A DNA stretch of 5,724 nt from an uncultured Flammeovirgaceae bacterium (GTDB lineage: Bacteria > Bacteroidota > Bacteroidia > Cytophagales > Cyclobacteriaceae). The notes under the pieces are model-generated. The model saw only the letters and a program-made list of their open reading frames with translations, was not told the origin of the DNA and made no database searches. Where the stretch lies: NCBI GenBank assembly GCA_946886805.1, contig CAMPJM010000289.1, positions 1-5,724 of the forward strand, written 5' to 3'. The position numbers and the translations under genes were made by a program. Shown here piece by piece: positions 1 through 5,460 of this stretch (positions are counted from its first letter, which is position 1; every line of letters starts with the position of its first letter).

Positions 1-123
1 ACATTAAACAGCAAGCAAAAATCAACATTTACAGCGAATTTTCATGCCTTCATGAATTATTAATATAAAACAATTTTTAACAGATTAGGTTTTGGTTAAC
101 ACTTCCCTAACTAAATTCACAAA

Positions 124-885
124 ATGTCTATGAAATTCATTTATTTCTTAATAAGTCTCTTATTTGTCTCCGGGAATATTGTTGGACAGGGGAAATCGTC
201 TGGAGAGATGGTTTCCTTTAAAACTTCAGATGATAAAGAAAGCACTGCGTATTTTTTTAAAACTGAAAAAGCAAGCGAGAATTACTTATTTGTATTCCAT
301 GATTGGAGAGGGTTGACTGATCAAACAAAAAAACAAGCAGAAAAATTATTTATAGCGCTGGAAAATGTAAACGTCTTGGCGATTGACCTGTACGGTGGTA
401 AGGTGCTGGATACCCAAGAAGAAGCCGAGGCATTAATTGAGGAATGGGAAGACGAAGATGAAAAAATAGAAAGTATAGTTGAAGGGGCTATGGATTTTGC
501 CAGTAAAAACGCCAGAATAGGTACGGTTGGTTGGTCTGTTGGTGGCAAGTGGGCGCTTGATGCTGCAATTATTGTAGGAAGTCATAGTATAGGCAGTGTA
601 TTATATTATTGCGAACCCGAAGATGATGTAGACAAACTTAAACTTCTTCAAGCTCCCGTTTTAGCTATTTTTGCCGAAGAAGATGAAATTATAAGTGAGG
701 AAATTATAGAAGAATTGGAGGAGGATATGGACGAAGCGGAGGAAGAAGTTGATATTGAAATGTTTGACGCAGCTCATGGTTTTGCGAATCCTGCAGATCC
801 TAACTTTGATAAGAAAGCGGCTGAAAAAGCCCATAAGATGGCTGTAAAATTTTTAAAGAAGGGCTATGAGAAAACTTATGAATAA
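124..885 (+). CDS. Exported dienelactone hydrolase-family alpha/beta hydrolase, Ser nucleophile
   Basis: A 253-residue protein, close to the usual dienelactone hydrolase length plus a leader. Residues 1-22 look like a Sec signal peptide: Lys4, then a hydrophobic run, with possible cleavage near VGQ/GKSS. The product is therefore probably periplasmic. Visible family marks are FVFHDWRGL (57-64), the nucleophile elbow GWSVGG (136-141, Ser138), the acidic turn AEEDEII with Asp187, and AAHGF with His218. Together these suggest a Ser138-Asp187-His218 triad. Classical dienelactone hydrolases use Cys at the elbow, so the substrate should not be assumed; esterase or another hydrolase activity is possible. 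Residues 185-211 are extremely rich in Glu and Asp. The start is ATG 124; the alternative ATG at 130 is two codons in, and an in-frame TAA at 112-114 rules out an upstream extension. No clear Shine-Dalgarno sequence is seen. The family call is solid, the substrate unknown. Confidence 0.85.
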   Translation: MSMKFIYFLISLLFVSGNIVGQGKSSGEMVSFKTSDDKESTAYFFKTEKASENYLFVFHDWRGLTDQTKKQAEKLFIALENVNVLAIDLYGGKVLDTQEEAEALIEEWEDEDEKIESIVEGAMDFASKNARIGTVGWSVGGKWALDAAIIVGSHSIGSVLYYCEPEDDVDKLKLLQAPVLAIFAEEDEIISEEIIEELEEDMDEAEEEVDIEMFDAAHGFANPADPNFDKKAAEKAHKMAVKFLKKGYEKTYE

Positions 886-1215
886 TAGGTTAGCACTACT
901 TAAACCGTGGTGCGGTCTAATGTATAGGCCTGATCTAATGGACCGGAGCGTAGTGGATCAGGCGAAAGTCGGGATAAAAATCTAATTTTAGCCTGGTCAC
1001 GGAATCAAAAGAAGCTGTCTAGAATAATCGGCTTGCGGGAAAAATCGATTTGAAAAATCGCTCTCCTGACTAAACGATTAAGTTCGTCATTAGCAATTAA
1101 ATGATCTGCTTGATACGCCGATAAAGTCTATTTAATGGCACTCCTGCCTGATTGGTCATCCTTACTGAAAGGAGAGATCCAAGAAAATAAAACGACATTG
1201 GCATCTGGCCTGATA
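886..1215. other. Gene-free gap between convergent genes
   Basis: This stretch lies between the 3' ends of the + strand hydrolase and the minus-strand methyltransferase. I see no credible coding region, tRNA or other RNA gene. It holds an inverted repeat at 928-963 (listed separately) and a short 13-bp tandem repeat at 1039-1060, GAAAAATCGATTT followed by GAAAAATCG. The heptamer TCTAATG occurs twice (916-922 and 934-940), and GGCCTGAT occurs at 927-934 and again at about 1207-1214. No hairpin followed by a clean T-run serves as an obvious terminator for either gene. The sequence may be decayed mobile or repeat DNA, but nothing proves that. Confidence 0.5.
928..963. repeat. Inverted repeat GCCTGATC / GATCAGGC, hairpin-forming
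   Basis: Perfect 8-bp arms lie at 928-935 and 956-963, with a 20-nt loop. The loop contains CCGGAGCGTAGTGG. The element sits 42 bp past the hydrolase stop codon, where a transcript-end or extragenic palindrome could act. No T-run follows, so a simple intrinsic terminator is not supported. A repeat-family hairpin is the more cautious reading. Confidence 0.45.
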
Positions 1216-1794
1216 CTATTCTTTTATCCCCACGAAATGAATTAGCTTAAAAGGATATCCTTTTTTTAGCTCTATGGTTTTTTCCTTTAACATATCAGTC
1301 CTGAGATCCATGAAATCCTTCTGTATAGATGGTATATCATATAAAACCTCATCTTCCCAAGGTACCAAAGAATTTTGAGGTTGGTCTTTCGCAAATGCTT
1401 CAAGAATTAAGCGCCCTCCTTTTTTTAAATATTTTACAAGCTTTCTGTGAAAGATTTCCCTTTTATCATCAGGAAATTGCGTATCCAGTAAAGCAATCAA
1501 GTCGTAACTGTCTTCATCGGCAGAAAAAGTGGATAAATCGGCTGTTTCATAATTAATACTTACAAATTTTTCGTCTGCTAATTGCAGGGCCTTCTTTTTG
1601 TTCTCTTCTTCTTGATCGAAGGCATCGACTCCCCAACCATATTGGGCTGCATAAACAGCATTTCTTCCATCCCCCGCGTTGGGCAAAAGCAACTTTCTGG
1701 CAGGAATAGTATCAATAAATTGGGCAAAAAAGTCGTTGGGGTGCTTATTTAAGTACCCCGCTTCTTTATACTGGTCTTTCCAATTGTCTTTCAT
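1216..1794 (-). CDS. Class I SAM-dependent methyltransferase, small TehB-like type
   Basis: A 192-residue protein with the Rossmann-type methyltransferase layout. The N-terminal WKDQY...HPNDFF segment (5-23) resembles the W..RY...PN.FL opening of small TehB-like enzymes. Motif I is KLLLPNAGDGRNAVYAA (34-50), the SAM-binding loop. GWGVDAFD (53-60) ends in Asp60, the expected ribose-binding acid. ADLSTF (85-90) fits the adenine-contacting region. YDLIALLDTQFP (97-108) is the motif IV region, and YLKKGGRLILEAF (122-134) is the following strand. The substrate cannot be read from the sequence; thiol, oxyanion or small-molecule methylation are known in related enzymes. The protein is probably cytoplasmic, with no signal peptide. 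The start is firm: an in-frame TAA lies at 1798-1800, two codons upstream of the ATG. The stop is TAG. The gene lies downstream of the PLP-enzyme gene on the same strand, but 208 bp and a palindromic element separate them, so co-transcription is uncertain. Confidence 0.85.
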   Translation of the reverse strand: MKDNWKDQYKEAGYLNKHPNDFFAQFIDTIPARKLLLPNAGDGRNAVYAAQYGWGVDAFDQEEENKKKALQLADEKFVSINYETADLSTFSADEDSYDLIALLDTQFPDDKREIFHRKLVKYLKKGGRLILEAFAKDQPQNSLVPWEDEVLYDIPSIQKDFMDLRTDMLKEKTIELKKGYPFKLIHFVGIKE

Positions 1795-1834
1795 AGGTTA
1801 TAAATAGTAACCGCTGTGAATTAACTAATGTTGA

Positions 1835-1951
1835 TAAAAATCATTGAAAATTAGACCATTTAAACCCTCTCACTTCAGGAGAGGGCATGAGCTTGCCCCG
1901 AAGAATTTCGGGGGTTAGGTAAATAAAAAACCTAATTTTCAATAATTTTTA
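1835..1951. repeat. 117-bp MITE-like element with 20-bp terminal inverted repeats
   Basis: The ends are TAAAAATCATTGAAAATTAG (1835-1854) and its inverse at 1932-1951, matching at 19 of 20 positions (mismatch C1842/A1944). Inside are CCCTCTC (1865-1871) with GAGAGGG (1879-1885), and CCCCGAA (1896-1902) with TTCGGGG (1907-1913). Between them GGGCA (1883-1887) can pair with TGCCC (1894-1898), in competition with both. The whole unit could fold into one long cruciform or RNA hairpin. I see no clear target-site duplication and no coding capacity. It lies between the PLP-enzyme stop and the methyltransferase start. Most likely it is a non-autonomous dispersed repeat; a regulatory leader for the methyltransferase is a weaker alternative. 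Confidence 0.65.
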
Positions 1952-2002
1952 ATTGTTAAGTGTAATTGGCACCATAATTTTTAATTTATATGATAACAAC
2001 CA

Positions 2003-2962
2003 TTAAAAGGGCAGTTTGGTTAGATCAACATTGCCTCCTGAAAAGATAAGCCCTACATTTTGATCTTTAAATTTGGCTTTGTTTTTCAAAATGGCAGCCA
2101 GGGGTACTGCACCGGAAGGCTCAATTATTATTTTCATCCTCTCCCAAATAAGTTTCATTGCCTCAACTATTTCCGCCTCAGTAACGGTAAAAATTTCTGA
2201 AACATGATCTGAAATGATCTGGAAGGTTTTGGGGCTTAACGATGTAAGTAGCCCATCGGCAATGCTTTTTGGGTTCTCTAAATTAATCAACTTTTTCTGT
2301 TTCAATGATAAATAGGCATCGTTTACTAATTCAGGTTCACCAGCGAAAACCTTTATGTTATCGGAAAAATAGTGTGCTGCAAGAGCTGTTCCGCTAAGAA
2401 GCCCGCCACCGCCTACCGGGGCAATTATACAGTCGAGAGTAGGGATTTCCTTCATAAGTTCTAAAGCAGCAGTTGCCTGTCCGCAAATTACCCGGTAATC
2501 ATCAAATGGATGTACAAAAGCAGCACCTGTATCTTTTACTACCTGCTGTAAAGTTTCTTCTCTTGATTGTAAGGTAGGTTTACAGGAGATTACTTCTGCA
2601 CCATATCCTATTACAGCATTCTTTTTCACTTGGGGGGCTGTTTCAGGCATCACGATGTAGGCTTTCAAACCATTCATTTTTGCCGCTAAGGCCAACGCCT
2701 GGGCATGGTTTCCTGATGAATGAGTGGCAACCGCTTTTACATGCTTGTCGTCTTCTTTAATTAACATGACCGTATTGGTAGCCCCTCTGAACTTAAAAGC
2801 ACCAACTTTTTGAAAATTTTCACATTTGAAGAACAAAGATGCTCCAATAATTGCATCAAATGTTTGGGACGTTAATACCGGTGTTTTTGAAATAAAAGGC
2901 GCAATTCTGGAAGCGGCTTCTATAATGTCCTGTTTGGTGGGTAATGAGGTATGATCGTACAT
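2003..2962 (-). CDS. Serine racemase / threonine (or 3-hydroxyaspartate) ammonia-lyase-type PLP enzyme
   Basis: A 319-residue fold-type II PLP enzyme, full length for the short forms and without the C-terminal ACT domain of biosynthetic IlvA. Lys57 in GAFKFRGA is the Schiff-base lysine. HSSGNHAQA (81-89) holds the substrate loop, and Ser83 matches the serine used as the opposite-face acid/base in eukaryotic serine racemase. PVGGGGLLSG (182-191) is the phosphate-binding tetraglycine loop. Glu209 and Asp215 in GEPELVND match the divalent-metal ligands of serine racemase. SGGN (308-311) contacts the pyridine ring. The sequence resembles mammalian serine racemase along most of its length, for example in IADG, IFTVTE and LSGGNVDLT-like segments. 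Likely reactions are racemisation or dehydration of serine, or deamination of threonine or threo-3-hydroxyaspartate; these cannot be separated by sequence alone. The protein is cytoplasmic. The start is ATG 2962, with an in-frame TAA at 2999-3001 and no intervening ATG. The stop is TAA. Confidence 0.88.
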   Translation of the reverse strand: MYDHTSLPTKQDIIEAASRIAPFISKTPVLTSQTFDAIIGASLFFKCENFQKVGAFKFRGATNTVMLIKEDDKHVKAVATHSSGNHAQALALAAKMNGLKAYIVMPETAPQVKKNAVIGYGAEVISCKPTLQSREETLQQVVKDTGAAFVHPFDDYRVICGQATAALELMKEIPTLDCIIAPVGGGGLLSGTALAAHYFSDNIKVFAGEPELVNDAYLSLKQKKLINLENPKSIADGLLTSLSPKTFQIISDHVSEIFTVTEAEIVEAMKLIWERMKIIIEPSGAVPLAAILKNKAKFKDQNVGLIFSGGNVDLTKLPF

Positions 2963-3153
2963 TTTAAAGCTTAAATGGTGGATTGACTGGCTGAGTTTTT
3001 ATTTTATTCATGATTTATTCAATGAATTGAGTTTTGATGAAACGGATAATTCAGCATTCATTTAACCTTTTTAATACTATGCAGTTTTGATGTAATCTGT
3101 TATTTATCAAGCTTTAAAATTTTTTTCAAATTATGATTATGTCGGTTAGTTAA

Positions 3154-3368
3154 ACAGGGAAATCGCTTTTAAAAGAATAAGCCTGAAAGGCTGACATTAT
3201 TATAGCTATATTGTTTTTACAACAAAAACCCTGAAGGGGTGACATTATTCCTGCGATATAATGCCACCCCTTCGGGGTTTAGAGGCAGATTCTTTGCTTT
3301 TCTATAATAATGTCAGCCCGTTGGGCTTTCAAATTATAACTCAAATATGTTAAAAGCTATTTCCCTGT
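3154..3368. mobile_element. 215-bp miniature inverted-repeat transposable element (MITE-like) with 8-bp flanking duplication
   Basis: The left end ACAGGGAAATCGCTTTTAA (3154-3172) is the inverse of 3350-3368 at 18 of 19 positions. An identical 8-bp direct repeat TTAGTTAA abuts each end exactly (3146-3153 and 3369-3376), as expected for a target-site duplication. The interior has no coding capacity and is filled by four short hairpin units in mirrored order. This is the signature of a non-autonomous element mobilised in trans. The terminal CAGGG/CCCTG and an 8-bp duplication recall, from memory, the ISAs1 insertion-sequence family, but no transposase is present to confirm it. A longer-range direct repeat, ATGTCGG (3139-3145 and 3381-3387), lies just outside. 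Confidence 0.72.
3180..3327. repeat. Four 13-nt hairpin units in nested mirror order
   Basis: Units A and B read on the + strand: AGCCT-GAA-AGGCT (3180-3192) and ACCCT-GAA-GGGGT (3228-3240). Units C and D read as inverses: ACCCC-TTC-GGGGT (3266-3278) and AGCCC-GTT-GGGCT (3315-3327). Each is a 5-bp stem with a 3-nt loop. On its outgoing side each unit continues into TGACATTAT or a close variant. A and the inverse of D share TGACATTATTATAG exactly. B and C face each other around ATTCCTGCGATA. Stem bases differ between units, yet pairing is kept (one G-T pair in B). The set forms the interior of the MITE-like element. Confidence 0.75.
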
Positions 3369-3423
3369 TTAGTTAAGCTAATGTCGGCCTAGAAAATAAA
3401 CATTAGTACGTTTTTCAACAGAC

Positions 3424-3451
3424 CTTGAACCTTAAAACTTGAACTTTAAAC
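3424..3451. repeat. Two-copy 14-bp tandem repeat
   Basis: CTTGAACCTTAAAA (3424-3437) is followed directly by CTTGAACTTTAAAC (3438-3451), with two differences. It lies 26 bp beyond the helicase stop codon. No function is evident; it may be simple slippage-derived sequence. Confidence 0.5.
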
Positions 3452-3477
3452 CCTGTCTTGCTTAGGTGAGGTCATCA

Positions 3478-5289
3478 CTATCCATAAATATCCGCCAGTT
3501 CTAATTTCTTAATCCTTGAATGGATTGCGCCTTTGGTACGACCAAAATGTCGGGAAATATCTTTTATGTTCACCCCTTCACAAAACATTACGGTTAATTG
3601 TTCATCCTGCTCGGCAGTCCAGGGTGCATAAGCTCCTTTGTGAGTTTCTCTTATTTTTTCGAGAGAATAAGATTTCTTCGTTTCAACTTCTTCCTCAGCT
3701 ACATTTTTCGAAGCTTTTTTATAGGAATACCTGGACATATTATCAATAGCGGTCTTTTCCTCTTCAGGTTCGGTTGCCACCTTCATCACATGAATCTGAG
3801 AAGATGAAGGGAAGATTTTAGGCATCAGGGTTTCCGGAATATGAATGCTGTTCTTTGTCCGTGTAGCTGCTACATATAACAAGTTTATTTCCTCATTTAA
3901 CTTTTCTTTGCTAATATCTTCCTCTTTTTGTTCTTTTATTATTTTCTCCAATTTCTCTTCCGTAAGGAAATCGTTTACCAATTGGACCGAATCATATTCC
4001 ATTCCTTTGCAACGATGAACAGTAGAAAAAACCATTTCTGCCTTCTCTTTTTCATCATTAGGCACATGTTTTTCTTTTATTCCTTTTAAAATTCCTGGAA
4101 TTTCATTGCCATATTCTTTTACTATTTCCACCATCATTCTCAACTGCACGTCTTCGGTTTTGTCAATGTATTCTACTAATTCATCAAGGTCTTTCATGGA
4201 TTTGATGAGAACATCCCGGATTAGTCTTCGTTTTCCATTGTACAGGTTGAGTACGTCATATAATGAGGCTCCTTCATCTGCGTAAGTATAAGAGTTGATG
4301 TTACCCTCGAAATAGATATGCTTCAGGTTCTCTTTTTCCCGCACATATTCAATGGCTTTTAACAGAAGTCCCAAATTTGTTCTGGCTATTACAGCTTTGG
4401 ATTTAATGGCTTTAGATTCGCCTTTGCCTTTGATCGGCACCGTTTTGACATCACCCAAGTGACTTTTGAATTTCAGTATTCCTTCTGCAAGATTCGCAAT
4501 ATCCTGACTGAACCTAAAGCTGTTGGAAAGATGAAAAGTCTTAAAATTTGCTTTTTCTAATGAGTTGACAGCAAATCGCCATCCATATATTTGTTGGTGC
4601 GTATCGCCAACAATTACTTTTGTAGCCTTTTGTTTTAAGAAGATATCCAGCATTGCAGGGGAAGCATCCTGTCCCTCGTCAAAAAGAATATAATCATAAT
4701 GTAGAACAGGATTAGCCAATTGAAATTTTTTTAGGTAGAAATCATGTGTGATCTCTATTTCACCACTATCCATTTTACTAAGAAAAAGCCTTGTCATCCT
4801 TTCAAGATAACCATAGAACGATTTTACAAAAGTTTTTGCTTTCTGATCGGTAATAACATCCAGATAATTTAAATCCTGAACTTTTTCTTTATTACTGTTA
4901 CAAAAATAGGCTGCAAATTTTTCGATATGATTTGCTATAATATACTTTGAGTGTTTTTCGCCATTATCCTGTAATCCAAGAAGTGCCACAATTTCATATA
5001 CCTTATATCCCTGCGGCGAAACTTTGTAATTGCTTCCGAAGACAACATTTTTATAGGCGAGGGAATGCGCTGTTTCTACAGCAACATTGTACAGGCCTTT
5101 GCTGAGGAATTTCTTTTTTGCTTCAATTTTTACAGATTTATTAAAGGCGAGGTATAATATTTTACTTTTTTTTGGTCGGCTGGCGGCGTATTCAATAATG
5201 GTAGTGGTTTTTCCGGATCCTGCTATAGCATTTATTTTAATGTTTCCAGAGGAATTGATAATAGCAGTTTGTTCTGAGGTGAGGTTCAT
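3478..5289 (-). CDS. Compact UvrD/FBH1-like superfamily 1 DNA helicase with C-terminal Myb/SANT-like HTH
   Basis: A 603-residue ATP-dependent SF1A helicase, expected to translocate 3'-5' on single-stranded DNA in repair or in removing recombination intermediates (family knowledge). Motifs in order: Q motif LTSEQTAII (3-11); Walker A AGSGKTT (23-29, Lys27); motif Ia YLAFNKSV (46-53); motif Ib VETAHSLAYKN (71-81); Walker B ILFDEGQD (201-208, Asp204-Glu205); motif III VIVGDTHQQIYGWR (225-238); motif IV NSFRF (256-260); motif V STVHRCKGMEYDSV (422-435); motif VI NLLYVAATRTKN (469-480, Arg477 as the likely arginine finger). Only about 160 residues lie between motifs IV and V, so the 2B domain is much smaller than in UvrD or PcrA, as in FBH1-like helicases. 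Residues 555-600 (PWTAEQDEQL...DISRHFGRTKGAIHSRIKKL) form a Myb/SANT-like helix-turn-helix, probably for DNA binding. An in-frame TAA at 5305-5307 fixes the start at ATG 5289. The stop is TAG. It follows polA on the same strand after 171 bp. Confidence 0.9.
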   Translation of the reverse strand: MNLTSEQTAIINSSGNIKINAIAGSGKTTTIIEYAASRPKKSKILYLAFNKSVKIEAKKKFLSKGLYNVAVETAHSLAYKNVVFGSNYKVSPQGYKVYEIVALLGLQDNGEKHSKYIIANHIEKFAAYFCNSNKEKVQDLNYLDVITDQKAKTFVKSFYGYLERMTRLFLSKMDSGEIEITHDFYLKKFQLANPVLHYDYILFDEGQDASPAMLDIFLKQKATKVIVGDTHQQIYGWRFAVNSLEKANFKTFHLSNSFRFSQDIANLAEGILKFKSHLGDVKTVPIKGKGESKAIKSKAVIARTNLGLLLKAIEYVREKENLKHIYFEGNINSYTYADEGASLYDVLNLYNGKRRLIRDVLIKSMKDLDELVEYIDKTEDVQLRMMVEIVKEYGNEIPGILKGIKEKHVPNDEKEKAEMVFSTVHRCKGMEYDSVQLVNDFLTEEKLEKIIKEQKEEDISKEKLNEEINLLYVAATRTKNSIHIPETLMPKIFPSSSQIHVMKVATEPEEEKTAIDNMSRYSYKKASKNVAEEEVETKKSYSLEKIRETHKGAYAPWTAEQDEQLTVMFCEGVNIKDISRHFGRTKGAIHSRIKKLELADIYG

Positions 5290-5401
5290 AATAATATAGC
5301 CAGGTTAGAAAAAAATGAAGTCAATCAAAAGAAAAATTGAAACCTAAAATAGTAAAAAATTGCTATAAAAATCAAGAAGTAGATGCAATGTAGCTTTTAT
5401 C

Positions 5402-5437
5402 AGTTGTAGAGACAAGGCATGCCTTGTCTCTACAACT
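5402..5437. repeat. Perfect 36-bp palindrome between polA and the helicase gene
   Basis: The left arm AGTTGTAGAGACAAGGCA (5402-5419) is followed without a spacer by its exact inverse (5420-5437), centred on GCATGC. Part of the arm recurs directly as CTCTACAAC at 5428-5436 and 5445-5453. It begins 24 bp past the polA stop on the transcribed strand. As RNA it would form a very strong hairpin that could stall RNA polymerase or protect the polA mRNA end, but no T-run follows it on the minus strand. GTAGAGAC...GTCTCTAC palindromes recur, as far as I recall, in Bacteroidota and cyanobacterial genomes, so a dispersed repeat is the best reading. Confidence 0.75.
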
Positions 5438-5460
5438 ACAAAAACTCTACAACAACCACA

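Larger units (their letters stand above)
2963..3477. other. 515-bp intergenic region, largely repeat DNA
   Basis: This gap lies between the helicase stop and the PLP-enzyme start, both on the minus strand, so the promoter of the PLP gene should be here. From left to right it holds a pair of TTTATTCA direct repeats (3003-3010 and 3014-3021), AT-rich sequence without recognisable motifs (about 3030-3138), the 215-bp MITE-like element with its flanking repeats (3146-3376), and a 14-bp tandem repeat (3424-3451). I see no gene in it. No convincing TAnnTTTG/TTG-type Bacteroidota promoter was found on the minus strand. Confidence 0.55.

Noticed and set aside
41..56. TTCATG/CATGAA inverted repeat upstream of the hydrolase gene
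   Set aside because: Six-base AT-rich arms with a 4-nt loop are easily found by chance, and no supporting context was seen.
86..93. TAGGTTTT as a possible Bacteroidota -7 promoter element for the hydrolase gene
   Set aside because: It is one base off the TAnnTTTG pattern and has no TTG at the expected upstream distance; too weak to annotate.
321..548. A minus-strand open frame of 75 codons inside the hydrolase gene
   Set aside because: It is antisense to a conserved enzyme and is Ser-rich only because it reads the complement of Glu/Asp codons.
1096..1136. ATTAAAT...ATTTAAT inverted repeat in the convergent gap
   Set aside because: Seven AT-only bases with a 27-nt loop are expected by chance in this composition.
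1249..1264. 16-bp palindrome AAAAGGATATCCTTTT followed by more T, terminator-like on the + strand
   Set aside because: It lies within the methyltransferase coding sequence (residues around KKGYPFK) and has a weak AT-rich stem, more than 350 bp past the + strand gene.
1329..1556. A + strand open frame of 75 codons inside the methyltransferase gene
   Set aside because: It is the antisense shadow of conserved methyltransferase motifs, with no family resemblance of its own.
3154..3368. CRISPR array or retron non-coding RNA as an explanation of the repeated hairpins
   Set aside because: The units are inverted in pairs with unequal spacing, no Cas genes or reverse transcriptase are nearby, and terminal repeats with a flanking duplication fit a transposable element better.
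3516..3807. Two overlapping + strand open frames of 69-77 codons opposite the helicase C-terminus
   Set aside because: They lie antisense to a strongly supported helicase frame, show no recognisable motifs, and have shadow-like composition.
5087..5299. A + strand open frame of 70 codons opposite the helicase N-terminus
   Set aside because: It is the antisense shadow of the Walker A region; its hydrophobic look comes from complementing Lys/Glu-rich codons.
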